Assembly: GCF_000744115.1 (NCBI RefSeq)
Contig: NZ_JQLG01000004.1
Coordinates: forward strand, 496,001 to 560,000
Source of the DNA: Carnobacterium alterfunditum DSM 5972
GTDB taxonomy: Bacteria; Bacillota; Bacilli; Lactobacillales; Carnobacteriaceae
DNA length: 64,000 bases
Direction: 5' to 3'
In this document: in pieces, positions 51,475 through 62,044 of the stretch
Position numbering within the stretch: position 1 is the stretch's first letter
Layout of the letters: every line of letters starts with the position of its first letter
The notes under the pieces: generated by a model
What the model saw: the letters and a program-made list of their open reading frames with translations, nothing else
Database searches by the model: none
What the model was told of the DNA's origin: nothing
Translations under genes and position numbers: made by a program

Positions 51475-54400
51475 CTAGACTTTGATCGTAGCATAACTTC
51501 CATTTGAAGATTTTGTTACTTCAATATGGACTGGTATTCTTGTTTTCAACTCTTCAACATGCGAAATAACACCCACTAAACGACCTCGTTGATTTAATTC
51601 AAATAAGGTTTCAATCGCACTATCTATCGACTCAGCATCCAATGTCCCAAAACCTTCATCAATAAATAACGTGTCTACGCTAACTCCACCGCTACGATTT
51701 TGAACCACGTCACTTAACCCTAAAGCCAGTGCTAAAGAGGCTTTAAAACTTTCCCCGCCAGATAAGGTCTTGACACTTCTTTTCATACCCGTGTAATTAT
51801 CGAATACATCTAAATCCAATCCTTTAGGGCCCGCACCCTTTGTTTTATCTTTATTTCGAATAAGAGCATACCGATTAATGGTCATTTGAGTAAATCTTGT
51901 ATTGGCTGCCTCAATGATCTCTTCAAAATAGATCCCCAAGACAAAGCGTTCAAATGAGATATAGTCTGTTTCTTTTGAACCATTAGCCATTTCTGACAAT
52001 TCTTTGTATAGCAAATATTCTTCTTGTTCTTCTTTTTTCGCATGATCGTTCAGTTGGATCTGAGAAAGAATAGATTGGTTTGTTTTTTCTGTTCCAATCA
52101 GCTCACGTTGCTGTTCTTTTAATGTCTTACTTTCCAGTTCTATTTCTTGATTCTTCGTTACGTAACCTTCAACTGGTTGATCAGTTCCTTCTTTTTCAAG
52201 AGCTGTTCTTTTCTCCGAAAAATTAGTTTGATTCAACCAATTTTTTTTGTCAAAAGCTTCTATTTCTTCGATCAACTGCTGTTTAATTTCTTTTCCCAAC
52301 AGATATTTTTCAAATGCAGCATCTAATTGCTTTGCTGCTAGCTGTTCAGTAAACGTTGTTTGCATGTCGACCTCACGCTCGATCAATGTGCTCAATTGTT
52401 TTTCAAAAGCTTTTGTACTTGTCTGATACTGTGTTTGCAATTTTTCTAAATCAACTTTATTTTCTTGTGCCTTGCTATAACCTTCTTCGATATGACTAAT
52501 TTCATTTGTTTTTTCATCAATTTGAACTTGTATCGCAGATAGACTAGTCGCCGTTAGTTTAGTTATCAGTGTGTCAATTTCACCTTTTAATTCAGCAATG
52601 CGCTTTGCATTATGCTCAACAGCAGCTTTTAGCAGTTGGATTTTCGATTCTGTTTCTCTTACTTGAAGTGCCGTTTTTTGTTTCTCTTTTTCTGCTGTTT
52701 CCTCGTTATCCACGGTTTTTTGCAACGCTTTTACTATTTCAGTTAATTTTTCTTGCTTTTCAGCTTCCTCAGACAATCGTCGTTGGATTTTAGCCTGTTC
52801 AGCAGGTACCTCACTTTGTTGCATGGCCAACTGTTTTTCACTTGATTGAATGGCTTCGCTTAATCCTTTCAATTCAATCGAGATTCGGTCAAACAGTTTA
52901 CCTATTTCATTTTTTTGCGCTTCTGATTCTTCTAAAGCCTCTTTTGATACCGAGTTCCGACCTAATTTTGCAGGAGCAGGGTGATCCAGCGATCCACAAA
53001 CAGGGCATTCTTGCTCTTCTTTCAAGTCACTAGCTAGCATTCCAGCTATATTTCGGTTATACGTCAATCGTTGCTCTTGGTAGTGACTTTCTATTTGAGT
53101 GTACTTATTTTCTATTTCTTGAAATTCTTCCTGCTTAGCGTCTTTTTTGGCTAAATATCCGCTGAACTCGATCAGCGCTTCTTGCTGTTTTTTAGTTTGA
53201 TGTTGTTCTTGTTGCAGACTGCCTGCCTCGCGTTGTTTCTCCATAATGCTTGTTTTAGCTTGCTGGATTTCTTTCAGTTCATACTCTTGTTCTTTTAACT
53301 GCGCTCCATCAGCGATCACTTGCTTGTTCAACTCATGGATCACTTGTTGATTATTCTGATTCTCTTTCACTAACTCAGTTCGAGCTTCTTCTTTAGCTGC
53401 TCGTTCGCAAAGTTGTTTTTCTTGCTCTTTTAAATCCGCTAAAACTTCTCGCTTCTTCGGCAATTCTCTGTGTGCTGATTGTAGTACATGATAGTTTTCC
53501 TCTGTTTCTAGTAAGCGCTCTGACGTTTCAGCTAACTGCTTTTGTTCTTTGATCAGCTCTTGTTGAATGGCTCTTTTTTCATTGGAAATGTTCTCTACTT
53601 GTTGTTTTATTTCAAAACACTCTTCAGCTTTTTTTGCTAAAGATACGCCCAAACGTTTCGCTTCGATCAGCTCTTTGTTGGCTTCTAATGATTCTTTTTC
53701 TTTTTCAAGGACAGCTAAAGCTGCTATCAAATCGATTTTCCGTTGATTATCATGGTACGTTTCATCTAGTGCAATCAACTCTTTTTCAAGTAAATGGATC
53801 TTTTTTTGATGACTTTCTACTAAATGGCTCAATTCTGTTATGATTACCGGAATATCAAATAAACGGATTGCTTCTTCTAATGTTTCATTGGTATCCTTAG
53901 CGATCATGCCAACAAATTGTTGTAAGGTACTTTCATTCTGATCTATTCCTTGTTTTAAGCTGCTAGCTTTATCTTTTAATAAAGATTGAAGTTCTTTGAT
54001 CGTATCCGTTTGAAAAATATTCCGAAAAATTTTTTCTTTATCCGCACTGTTGGATTCCAACATTTTTTTAAATTCACCTTGGGGCAGCATGACGATTTGT
54101 TTGAATTGTTCATATGACAACGAAAGTAATTCCTGTATCTCTTTATTGGCTTCTTTGATTTTAGTGGTCACTGTTCCATTATGATGAAATTCAACTTCTG
54201 ATGACCACTTTTTCAACTTTCCATTTTTTCCTGGGCCTTTTTGTTCCGGAATTCTTTTTATAAAATATTTTTTTCCAGCTAATTCAAATTCTAACTCTAC
54301 GAAACACAATACATCATCTGAAACAAATTGTGATTTAAAGGAATCTTTCCCTCGACTTGTTCCACTTGCATCATCATATAGTGCGTAGGCAATAGCATCA

Positions 54401-54534
54401 AAAATGGTGGTTTTTCCTGCTCCTGTTGGTCCACTAACTAAAAAAAGTGTTTGGTGATGAAATTGAGTGAAATCGATTACGACTTTTTCTTTATAAGGAC
54501 CAAAAGCATTCATAACTAATTTTAATGGTCTCAT
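51475..54534 (-). CDS. sbcC: Exonuclease SbcCD subunit C
   Basis: 1019-residue SMC-like ATPase of the Rad50 family that works with SbcD on hairpins and double-strand ends. Walker A is VSGPTGAGKTTIFDAIAYAL (about residues 30-49). Long coiled coils follow on either side of the zinc hook ECPVCGSLDHPAP (about 505-517). The C-terminal half-site has SLSGG-type KTLSGGESFKASLALALGLS and Walker B DTLFIDEGFGTLD. I chose the ATG one base after the sbcD stop, with AAAGAGG inside the end of sbcD; translation is coupled. Confidence 0.95.
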   Translation of the reverse strand: MRPLKLVMNAFGPYKEKVVIDFTQFHHQTLFLVSGPTGAGKTTIFDAIAYALYDDASGTSRGKDSFKSQFVSDDVLCFVELEFELAGKKYFIKRIPEQKGPGKNGKLKKWSSEVEFHHNGTVTTKIKEANKEIQELLSLSYEQFKQIVMLPQGEFKKMLESNSADKEKIFRNIFQTDTIKELQSLLKDKASSLKQGIDQNESTLQQFVGMIAKDTNETLEEAIRLFDIPVIITELSHLVESHQKKIHLLEKELIALDETYHDNQRKIDLIAALAVLEKEKESLEANKELIEAKRLGVSLAKKAEECFEIKQQVENISNEKRAIQQELIKEQKQLAETSERLLETEENYHVLQSAHRELPKKREVLADLKEQEKQLCERAAKEEARTELVKENQNNQQVIHELNKQVIADGAQLKEQEYELKEIQQAKTSIMEKQREAGSLQQEQHQTKKQQEALIEFSGYLAKKDAKQEEFQEIENKYTQIESHYQEQRLTYNRNIAGMLASDLKEEQECPVCGSLDHPAPAKLGRNSVSKEALEESEAQKNEIGKLFDRISIELKGLSEAIQSSEKQLAMQQSEVPAEQAKIQRRLSEEAEKQEKLTEIVKALQKTVDNEETAEKEKQKTALQVRETESKIQLLKAAVEHNAKRIAELKGEIDTLITKLTATSLSAIQVQIDEKTNEISHIEEGYSKAQENKVDLEKLQTQYQTSTKAFEKQLSTLIEREVDMQTTFTEQLAAKQLDAAFEKYLLGKEIKQQLIEEIEAFDKKNWLNQTNFSEKRTALEKEGTDQPVEGYVTKNQEIELESKTLKEQQRELIGTEKTNQSILSQIQLNDHAKKEEQEEYLLYKELSEMANGSKETDYISFERFVLGIYFEEIIEAANTRFTQMTINRYALIRNKDKTKGAGPKGLDLDVFDNYTGMKRSVKTLSGGESFKASLALALGLSDVVQNRSGGVSVDTLFIDEGFGTLDAESIDSAIETLFELNQRGRLVGVISHVEELKTRIPVHIEVTKSSNGSYATIKV

Positions 54535-54535
54535 C

Positions 54536-55666
54536 TTATTCGCCTCTTTCCATTTGATGCAACATAGTGTCAATAATGTCTTTACGCTCGACCGTTAACT
54601 CTTTTTCTTTGTAGTAAGCATAGAAATCCGCAAAAATATCTTGAACGGATAATTTTTCTAACTGTGCTTGATGGATGGCTGATATACTTTCTGCTCGTTC
54701 TTTCTTAGCTGCGTATTCCAAGCCCATTGCGTTTGGATAGCGTCGTCGCAATTGATTCATTGCATCCATAACAAAATTTTCATCTAGTAGTTCAAAAAAG
54801 ACATAATCATCTGATTGCTGTCCCATTATTGTATCAAACAAGCCTTTTATGACCCGCATATCTCGTTTTGGCTCGATATATATCGGTTCGATAGCAACAT
54901 GATTCTTTTCTAACGTCACTAATGATACTTGTTTTTTATGCACAGCTTCTGATTTAGAATACTTTAATATTGAGCCGCTATAGCGTATCCGGTCGTGTTT
55001 TACCTTTTGAGCTTTATGCAAATGCCCTAAAGCGACATAATCAAAATCTTCAAATAACTCCACACTTACATATTCGGCTGTTCCAATGCTGAGTGGTCTT
55101 TCTGATTCAGTTGTTTCAGATGTATCATTACTCAAATTAATAACATATCCATGGGCAATCAAAACATTGATTTCCGCTGGGTCCATTTCTTTTTTTATCA
55201 TTTCGATTTGTACTCTAGCAGCATCTTCTAAGCTTTTGATCGTCTCATCCTGCAGCAGTTCTCTAATATAGGCATAGTCCGCAAAAGGCAATAAATAAAA
55301 GTTGACGCCTTTGATAGTTGCTTTTCGTGTCACTTCTTTTACCGTTCCTTCAATATACAACTGACTGGTTGCCAACAGATCTGCTCCATACTCTACACGT
55401 TCATTGCTATCATGATTTCCAGCTATAACCAAAACAGGTACTTTGACTTCTTGAACGATCCTAGTCAATACCTTGTTAGCTAAGGCAACTGCTCCTTTAG
55501 AAGGCATAGCACGGTCATATAAATCACCTGCCATGATCAGTGCATCTACTTCTACCGTTTTCAATTTTTCAATGAGTTGATCAAGAAAATATTCTTGGTC
55601 TTCCAACATCGACATTTCATTGACAATTTTCCCAATATGCCAGTCTGCTGTGTGTAATAAGCGCAT
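54536..55666 (-). CDS. sbcD: Exonuclease SbcCD subunit D
   Basis: 376-residue Mre11-like metallophosphoesterase nuclease. The five phosphodiesterase motifs are present: LLHTADWHIGK (about 3-13), IMAGDLYD (about 49), VIAGNHDS (about 86), LIAHGYV (about 170) and VALGHLHKAQ (about 208). The C-terminal capping region is normal. I chose the ATG after AAAGGAG; a seven-codon extension lacks a ribosome site. It is the first gene of the sbcDC operon. Confidence 0.95.
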   Translation of the reverse strand: MRLLHTADWHIGKIVNEMSMLEDQEYFLDQLIEKLKTVEVDALIMAGDLYDRAMPSKGAVALANKVLTRIVQEVKVPVLVIAGNHDSNERVEYGADLLATSQLYIEGTVKEVTRKATIKGVNFYLLPFADYAYIRELLQDETIKSLEDAARVQIEMIKKEMDPAEINVLIAHGYVINLSNDTSETTESERPLSIGTAEYVSVELFEDFDYVALGHLHKAQKVKHDRIRYSGSILKYSKSEAVHKKQVSLVTLEKNHVAIEPIYIEPKRDMRVIKGLFDTIMGQQSDDYVFFELLDENFVMDAMNQLRRRYPNAMGLEYAAKKERAESISAIHQAQLEKLSVQDIFADFYAYYKEKELTVERKDIIDTMLHQMERGE

Positions 55667-55893
55667 CGCTATTCTCCTTTGTAACATTTATTTAAATATA
55701 CCTGCTTATGCTTTTTTTAATTTCGTCTTCCCAATAAGTATACTACGAATAATTCAATGAAAACACTAAGTAAAGAAAATGAAATCGATCTATTTTTATT
55801 CTATTCAGTTGCGCGTTAAAAAAAGGTTATTTAAATAATATTCTTACTTATGCTATCCTATGATTAAACAATAGATAGGAATGAGGCATAAAC

Positions 55894-56331
55894 ATGGAAA
55901 GAAATTTCGCGTTATACGAACACCAAGCACAATATTATGAAACCGACCAAATGGGGATCATTCATCACTCAAATTATATACGCTGGTTTGAAGAAGCAAG
56001 AACTAATTTGTTGGATCAAATGGGTTTTGGCTATGATCAAATGGAAAAACTTGGTATTATCGTCCCAGTTCTAGCTATTACCTGTACCTATAAATCAATG
56101 GTCTATTTCAATGACCGCGTTTATATTATTCCTAAAATTGAAGCATTTAATGGTATTCGCTTGAATATCTCTTACCAAATATTTGATAAACTGACCAGTG
56201 AATTGCGAACGACTGGCGAAAGCAAACATTGTTTCTTAGATAAGAATAACCGGCCTGTTTCATTAAAAAAACAACAACCAAAAATATATGAATTGTTTAA
56301 TGACTATTTAGGAGTCGATTTATCAAAGTAA
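55894..56331 (+). CDS. YbgC/FadM-type hot-dog acyl-CoA thioesterase
   Basis: 145-residue 4HBT thioesterase. The catalytic Asp is in ETDQMGIIHHSNYIRWFEEAR (about residues 17-37), the standard motif for this group, followed by the long hot-dog helix. The rest is beta-sheet (VPVLAITCTYKSMVYFNDRV). It probably hydrolyses short- or medium-chain acyl-CoA. It is monocistronic, with a clear terminator. Confidence 0.88.
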   Translation: MERNFALYEHQAQYYETDQMGIIHHSNYIRWFEEARTNLLDQMGFGYDQMEKLGIIVPVLAITCTYKSMVYFNDRVYIIPKIEAFNGIRLNISYQIFDKLTSELRTTGESKHCFLDKNNRPVSLKKQQPKIYELFNDYLGVDLSK

Positions 56332-56346
56332 AATGACACCGCAACG

Positions 56347-56389
56347 AATAAACCAAGCAGACTTTTTCCCTTAGTCTGCTTGGTTTATT
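56347..56389 (+). terminator. Terminator after the YbgC-like gene
   Basis: AATAAACCAAGCAGACT (56347-56363) pairs exactly with AGTCTGCTTGGTTTATT (56373-56389). Confidence 0.85.
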
Positions 56390-56424
56390 TAGTTCTAGGT
56401 AAAATAGTGTGGATGCTTCAAGCT

Positions 56425-56604
56425 AAAATTTCTTCTGGAATATACGGCTTTGCTTGTGGAGCCATGGAAGCGCCTGAAGCCTAAAAGAAAGTTGTCATGG
56501 TTGTTGCTGCTTTAGCAGCTTACAAACAGGATACACTTGGGCGTTATTTGCCCACAGTGCTTCATTTTAGGCTACAAGCAACCCCTATTCCGCCACAAAT
56601 TTTT
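56425..56604 (+). repeat. MITE-like dispersed repeat, copy 3 (core only)
   Basis: About 180 bp, almost identical in its interior to copy 2 (for example AGTTGTCATGGTTGTTG, GGATACACTTGGGCG, GCTTCATTTTAGGCT), but without the flanking blocks shared by copies 1 and 2. The ends are imperfect inverted repeats: AAATTTCTTCTGGAATA on the left; the right end, reverse complemented, reads AAATTTGTGGCGGAATA. It shows that the core is the unit that moves. It occupies the gene-free 56390-56660. Confidence 0.78.
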
Positions 56605-56660
56605 AGTGTGTCATTTAATTAATTTATCTACACCTAAAATTATACAGCCGTTTATTTTTA

Positions 56661-57224
56661 TTAAGAATTTATTTCAGTAATAATTTTTTGAACAGGTATG
56701 TCAAAAGATTCGATTGGAAGTCCTGATAGTACTTGTTTTGAATAGATAAGTGCAATCGTCTGATTGGGGAAGTCTTTTAAAAAGCGATCATAATACCCTC
56801 CACCAAAACCGATCCGATATCCTGTCCTATCAAAAATCAGACCAGGGACTAAAACTAAATCGATATCTGTTTTATTCACTTCTTTTGTCTCTTGAGGGTT
56901 AGGCTCAATGAGCTGATGGAATCCCTTTTCTAATTGCTCCAATTTCGTAAAGTCATAAAAAACCATCGCTTTATATTGTGGGATACACTTTGGAGCACAA
57001 ACCTTTTTGCCTTCTTGCCATGCTCGTTCAATGATACCTAGCGTATTCCATTCAAATCCCTGAGAGAGCGTCACCCCGACACGTTCAGCTGCTTTCCATT
57101 CTTTTGAATCAAATAAATTTTTCTCTAACTTTTTTTCAATAACTACTTTTTCTTCTAAAGAGATTTTTTTCAAGAAAGAAATCATCTTCTGACGTGAGAC
57201 TTGCTTGTCTTCTTTTTCTGTCAT
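56661..57224 (-). CDS. 5-formyltetrahydrofolate cyclo-ligase
   Basis: 187-residue ATP-dependent enzyme (MTHFS) that converts 5-formyl-THF to 5,10-methenyl-THF. The diagnostic ATP/folate motif is YRIGFGGGYYDRFL (about residues 137-150), preceded by VLVPGLIFD. N-terminal Arg/Lys residues (SRQKMISFLKK) match the phosphate-binding start. It lies downstream of fhs on the same strand, so the folate one-carbon functions are linked. Confidence 0.93.
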   Translation of the reverse strand: MTEKEDKQVSRQKMISFLKKISLEEKVVIEKKLEKNLFDSKEWKAAERVGVTLSQGFEWNTLGIIERAWQEGKKVCAPKCIPQYKAMVFYDFTKLEQLEKGFHQLIEPNPQETKEVNKTDIDLVLVPGLIFDRTGYRIGFGGGYYDRFLKDFPNQTIALIYSKQVLSGLPIESFDIPVQKIITEINS

Positions 57225-57371
57225 TGATTGCCTCTTTCTATTCCTATATTTTATTGATTTGGTAATGTATAAAACTAACCTGTTTTTTGGTAAACGTTAA
57301 TTAAAACTAAGTTTCTTTTCCTAACAGCTGACCAGTATTTTGGTTGAAGACTTCTTTATCTTATAGAGGAA

Positions 57372-59048
57372 TTAAAATAATCCAGTGACTCTGCCATCAG
57401 CCATAATATCGATCGATTCAGCCGCTGGCACTTTAGGCAATCCTGGCATCGTCATGATGTCCCCTGTTAAAACAACGATAAAACCTGCTCCGGCAGAAAC
57501 AGTCACTTTTTTTATCGTAACGGTGAAATCTTTTGGACGCCCTAATTTATTCTTATCATCTGAAAAAGAATATTGCGTTTTTGCCATACAGATAGGCAGA
57601 TTTCCGAATCCAAGAGCCTCTAAACGGTTGATTTCTTTTTTCACTCCAGGAGCTAACGTGATTCCTTCACCGCCATATACTTTTTGAACGACTTTAGTCA
57701 TCTTATCGACTAACGCATCCTCTAATTCATAAGCATATGTCAAGGTACTTTCTTGATCCGCCAACTCCACAACTGCTCTAGCTAAATCTTGACCACCATT
57801 ACCGCCGTTTTCCCAGACATCTGATAAAACAACATTGACACCAAGTGCTTGACACTTTTCTTCTACTAAAGCTAATTCTTTTGTGGTATCTGTCGGGAAC
57901 TTATTGATGGCTACAACGGTCGGCATTCCAAATACCGTTTGCATATTTTCGATGTGCTTCATTAAATTCGGCATCCCTGCTTCAAGTGCTGAGAGATTTT
58001 CTGTCACCAATTCTTTTTTGGCCATCCCGCCGTGCATTTTCAAAGCTCTAACCGTTGCTACAACAACAACTGCTGCTGGTGCAATCCCTGATAAACGGCA
58101 TTTGATATCCATGAATTTCTCTGCTCCTAAGTCAGCTCCAAAACCTGCTTCTGTCACTACATAGTCAGCGTATTTCAATGCCAACCTTGTTGCTTTGATG
58201 CTGTTGCACCCATGCGCGATATTAGCAAATGGCCCACCATGCACAAAAGCCGGCGTATGCTCCAATGTCTGAACGATATTTGGCTTCAATGCATCTTTTA
58301 ATAATACAGCCATAGCTCCGTGTGCTTTTAAGTCTCCAGCTGTAACCGGTTGTCCAGTCAAGGTATATCCTACAATAATGGCTTTTAACTTTGCCTTCAT
58401 TTCTTCCATATTCATGGATAGGCATAAGATAGCCATAATTTCAGAAGCCACAGTAATAGTAAATCCATCTTCGCGCGGGACACCATTTGTTTTGCCATTT
58501 AAGCCATCAACAATAAATCGTAATTGCCGATCATTCATATCCACTACCCGTTTCCACGTAATGCTGCGTGTATCGATTGCTAGCGAATTTCCGTGATGGA
58601 TATGATTATCCAACATAGCAGCTAATAAATTGTTAGCTGCTCCGATCGCATGGAAATCACCTGTGAAATGCAGATTCAAATCTTCCATCGGTACAACTTG
58701 AGCATAACCGCCTCCAGCTGCACCGCCCTTCATGCCAAATACTGGTCCCAATGAAGGTTCTCTTAAGGCAATCGCTGCTTTCTTGCCTATTTTTTGAAGA
58801 CCATCTCCTAATCCCACTACTGTAGTTGTTTTACCTTCTCCAGCTGGTGTAGGCGTAATAGCCGTCACTAGGATCAATTTCCCTTCTTTTCTAGTAGCCA
58901 AGTCAGCAATTTCTGTTTCATCAATTTTCGCTTTGTATTTCCCATATTGTTCAATAGCATCACTATCGATCCCTAACTTTTCAGCTATCCCTACTATCGG
59001 TTCCATTTTAGCTTCTTGTGCGATCTGTACGTCTGTTTTAAATTCCAA
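57372..59048 (-). CDS. fhs: Formate-tetrahydrofolate ligase
   Basis: 558-residue enzyme that makes 10-formyl-THF from formate, THF and ATP, supplying purine and fMet synthesis; the length is the family norm. The ATP site is [20 protein letters not shown] (about residues 65-84). Further family blocks are [37 protein letters not shown] and [13 protein letters not shown] near the C-terminus. It starts at TTG with GGAGGG upstream. It is followed by the cyclo-ligase gene after about 150 bases. Confidence 0.97.
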   Translation of the reverse strand: MEFKTDVQIAQEAKMEPIVGIAEKLGIDSDAIEQYGKYKAKIDETEIADLATRKEGKLILVTAITPTPAGEGKTTTVVGLGDGLQKIGKKAAIALREPSLGPVFGMKGGAAGGGYAQVVPMEDLNLHFTGDFHAIGAANNLLAAMLDNHIHHGNSLAIDTRSITWKRVVDMNDRQLRFIVDGLNGKTNGVPREDGFTITVASEIMAILCLSMNMEEMKAKLKAIIVGYTLTGQPVTAGDLKAHGAMAVLLKDALKPNIVQTLEHTPAFVHGGPFANIAHGCNSIKATRLALKYADYVVTEAGFGADLGAEKFMDIKCRLSGIAPAAVVVVATVRALKMHGGMAKKELVTENLSALEAGMPNLMKHIENMQTVFGMPTVVAINKFPTDTTKELALVEEKCQALGVNVVLSDVWENGGNGGQDLARAVVELADQESTLTYAYELEDALVDKMTKVVQKVYGGEGITLAPGVKKEINRLEALGFGNLPICMAKTQYSFSDDKNKLGRPKDFTVTIKKVTVSAGAGFIVVLTGDIMTMPGLPKVPAAESIDIMADGRVTGLF

Positions 59049-59157
59049 TGGTATCCCTCCAACTTGTTTTAAATTATTTCTGTTTAACTGTATATTACCA
59101 TTTTTCTTGTATGATTCAATCTAATGACGAACATTACCTATTAATTTTTCAAAAAAA

Positions 59158-59190
59158 AGACGTTTTTGCTCATTATAAGCTCAAACGTCT
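59158..59190 (-). terminator. Terminator after the DAACS symporter
   Basis: AGACGTTT (59158-59165) pairs with AAACGTCT (59183-59190). A and T runs on both outer sides make it workable on the minus strand. Confidence 0.7.
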
Positions 59191-59202
59191 ACTTTTTTGG
59201 TT

Positions 59203-60405
59203 CTATTCAATCGGTTCTTTTAAAATATGTTTATGATAAATTTTATCCATGATGACCGCAATGGCATTATCTCCTGAAACATTCGCTGCTGTTCCAAAAC
59301 TATCTTGTGTCAAATAAAGTGTGATCAAAAGGTTCCCTAGCGTACCCGTAGGATCTATGCCAACCATCGTCATGAAAGGTAACGCGCTCATGATTGCTCC
59401 ACCCGGTGCTCCAGGTGCTGCTACCATTGCTACACCTAACATAGCGATAAAACCTGCCATCATACCGAACTGTGCGGGCATATTGTACATTAGAAGTACC
59501 GCTGTCACACATGAAGTCACCGTTACGATACTTCCAAGTAGATGGATCGTCGCAGCCAATGGGATAATAAATTCACGTATTTGAATCGATACGCCATTTT
59601 TTTTAGCAATCTCTAAATTCACTGGAATAGTAGCCGCCGAAGATTGTGTTCCAACAGCTGTTATATAACCTGGAATCTGGTTTTTCATCAAAATCAACGG
59701 ATTTTTCTTTGTATAGACTCCTGCAATAACAAAAAAGATTGTTACAAGTATCAGTTGCAAGCTGATAATAATAATAAATACTTTCCAAAAAATTGAAAGA
59801 ATTGAAAATACACTTCCTGCATAGCTCAAGTTTACAAAATTACCAAATATAAAAATCGGTAATCCAGGAATAATCAGCGAACTAAGCAACTTAACGATAA
59901 TCAAATTGAATTCGCTAAAAAAGTTGTACATCGTTTCCCCCTTACCTTGTCCCTTTAACCAAGAAATAGAAATACCAAACATAAAAGAAAATACGATGGC
60001 AGAAGTGACATCTAGTAGAGGTTCTAAAGGAATGGAAAATAGCGGTTCAAGGCTTGATTGATCACCTGAAACACCCTCACTTAAACTAGCATCAATAAAC
60101 AAAGGAAATACATTTATAGCAACAAAGTAAGCGGTAATCCCCGCAATCAATGTTGACGAATATGCCATCAATGTCGTGATCCCAAGTAGTTTCCCTGCTC
60201 CTTGTGTCAAATCTGCGATCCCAATTACGACAAATCCAAGAATCATTAGTGGGATAATAAACTTTAACAAACTGCTAAATATAGCAGAAATCGTAACGGG
60301 TATCTGAATAATAAAATCTGGTAAAAACGCCAATTGACCAAAAATAATACCTAAAACAATAGCTATCAGTAACTTAGCTACTAATCCCAATTTAATTCTT
60401 TTCAT
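59203..60405 (-). CDS. Dicarboxylate/amino acid:cation symporter (DAACS/GltP family)
   Basis: 400-residue elevator-type transporter with about eight membrane helices and two re-entrant loops. HP1 holds TAVGTQSSAATIPVNLEIAK (about residues 255-275), the Ser-rich family motif. TM8 has NVSGDNAIAVIMDKI, with the substrate-binding Asp and Asn. The glycine-rich AAPGAPGGAIMSALPF is HP2. I chose the ATG eight bases after AGGAG over the GTG three codons earlier. It imports dicarboxylic or neutral amino acids (for example glutamate, aspartate or serine); the substrate cannot be fixed. Confidence 0.9.
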   Translation of the reverse strand: MKRIKLGLVAKLLIAIVLGIIFGQLAFLPDFIIQIPVTISAIFSSLLKFIIPLMILGFVVIGIADLTQGAGKLLGITTLMAYSSTLIAGITAYFVAINVFPLFIDASLSEGVSGDQSSLEPLFSIPLEPLLDVTSAIVFSFMFGISISWLKGQGKGETMYNFFSEFNLIIVKLLSSLIIPGLPIFIFGNFVNLSYAGSVFSILSIFWKVFIIIISLQLILVTIFFVIAGVYTKKNPLILMKNQIPGYITAVGTQSSAATIPVNLEIAKKNGVSIQIREFIIPLAATIHLLGSIVTVTSCVTAVLLMYNMPAQFGMMAGFIAMLGVAMVAAPGAPGGAIMSALPFMTMVGIDPTGTLGNLLITLYLTQDSFGTAANVSGDNAIAVIMDKIYHKHILKEPIE

Positions 60406-60579
60406 CTTTTCCACTCCTCATATAAAAAAAAGCAAAATTTATTTTCCAATAAATTCTTCATAAGCTATAATAACACATTTTTTTATTTCTAACTGTTTTT
60501 TAATCGAATTTTAATTTTTATTTAAATTATCTTCTTGTATCGATTATAACCTGTTCTGATCCTCTAAAAAGAAAAATAA

Positions 60580-60615
60580 ACAAGGGTATGAAGTTAATAA
60601 TTCTTCAACCCTTGT
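60580..60615 (-). terminator. Terminator after pepC
   Basis: ACAAGGGT-x-TGAAG pairs with CTTCA-ACCCTTGT around a 9-base loop. The minus-strand tail is T-rich (TTTATTTTTC). Confidence 0.7.
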
Positions 60616-60626
60616 TATCCATTTAT

Positions 60627-61964
60627 TTATTTAACTAATGCTAAAGCACCCATAGGGTCCCAAGGTTCTAATTCGATCGTAGGTTCCTCTAAAGCTTTTA
60701 ACCATTTCTCAGAAATATATTTTTTATCCACTGCGATTTGGTAATTGAACTCTTCAAACCATTTATCACTCATAGAATAGATCCCTTTTTTACCAACTTT
60801 ATCTCCCCAGCTATTTTCAACTTTCCAAGTTAAAGGTTGGCCTTGTTCATCTAGATCTACTCCAACAAAAACCATTGCATGAGTCAAAAGACTGTCTCCA
60901 TAATCTAGACGCTGAGCTTTTGTCAAACCACTGCCCTCACCTAGTGTCAATTCATAATGATAGCTATGTTCATCCATGATACCAGCATCTTTGATTAACA
61001 TTTTGCCTACATCACAACCAAACCAAACTGGTTGATTATCTTTAATAGAAGCAACCGCTGCTTCTTTTAAAGCTTGAATGGGTACATTGATGTATTGGAT
61101 CGGTTTAGCTTCTTTGACCGTTCCTAAATATTTAACCGTGTATGCTCTACCAAATGGTTTATCTTCTGTTGGTGCATTCAATAAACTCACTAGGTTTGTC
61201 AGATCCCAACCCACATATTCTTTGAAAAAAGCTTGTGGTGTAGTGTCTTTGATGCGACAGTATTCGCCGTCTTTAGTTCGATAAGAATAATCGAACGTTT
61301 CAGGAACTTCTCCCAATGCTTTTACCAGTACGCTGTAAATAAAATACAACATACTCTCTTTTTTAGCTGTTGATTCATCTAATGATGATCCTGCATGATG
61401 TCCTTCGCGCAGTTGGCAAGCAAATTCTCTTAATTTAGATGTCAGTACTTCATTTAATTTACTTGTGTTAGAAGAATGAAAGGTTTCTGGCATAGCTGAT
61501 TTAGGAACAGCACCATATTTTTCTAATAACCCTGAAAACATATCCCATTGTCCGCCATCTTGAACTGGATCCATCAATAGATGAGAAATGATTCTCGAAT
61601 CTTGAGCTTCATCGAGTGTTTCCAAAATGCTATCTAAGAAATAATTTGATTTCTCGAATTTATCCCAAAACAATGTATAATTTTGTGAAAATTCAAAGCT
61701 TTCCATATTTAATTTCTCCATTGTATCTACTCGAGCCGTATTCAAAGCCGCAAACATCCAACAACGACCACTAGACTTTTGATTCGTCATTGTTCCGCGT
61801 TTTGTTTCATTTGAAAACTCAAAAGAGTGCCTTCTTAAAACGTTATTATCTAAAGAAGCGTCATTTATGCCTACTTTTGCAATTGCACCTTTAATTACTT
61901 GATTTGTGCTGTCTGCATCAAATCGGTTCTTAAATTCTGTTAATAATTTATTATCGATTCCCAT
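60627..61964 (-). CDS. pepC: Aminopeptidase C (bleomycin-hydrolase family)
   Basis: 445-residue cytoplasmic cysteine aminopeptidase used in peptide catabolism; forms a hexamer in the family. The Cys is in QKSSGRCWMFAALN (about residue 69), the His in LLTHAMVFVGVD (about 363) and the Asn in WKVENSWGDKVG (about 384), all in the papain order. The C-terminus ends in MGALALVK. The start at 61964 has AGGGGG seven bases before it; an ATG two codons earlier would be too close. Monocistronic, with a terminator downstream. Confidence 0.96.
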   Translation of the reverse strand: MGIDNKLLTEFKNRFDADSTNQVIKGAIAKVGINDASLDNNVLRRHSFEFSNETKRGTMTNQKSSGRCWMFAALNTARVDTMEKLNMESFEFSQNYTLFWDKFEKSNYFLDSILETLDEAQDSRIISHLLMDPVQDGGQWDMFSGLLEKYGAVPKSAMPETFHSSNTSKLNEVLTSKLREFACQLREGHHAGSSLDESTAKKESMLYFIYSVLVKALGEVPETFDYSYRTKDGEYCRIKDTTPQAFFKEYVGWDLTNLVSLLNAPTEDKPFGRAYTVKYLGTVKEAKPIQYINVPIQALKEAAVASIKDNQPVWFGCDVGKMLIKDAGIMDEHSYHYELTLGEGSGLTKAQRLDYGDSLLTHAMVFVGVDLDEQGQPLTWKVENSWGDKVGKKGIYSMSDKWFEEFNYQIAVDKKYISEKWLKALEEPTIELEPWDPMGALALVK

Positions 61965-62044
61965 TTTCATTCCCCCTAAAACATACTTGATATGTTACTC
62001 TTCTTTGTTTTATCTAGCAAGTCGATTTATTTAAGCCATAAAAA

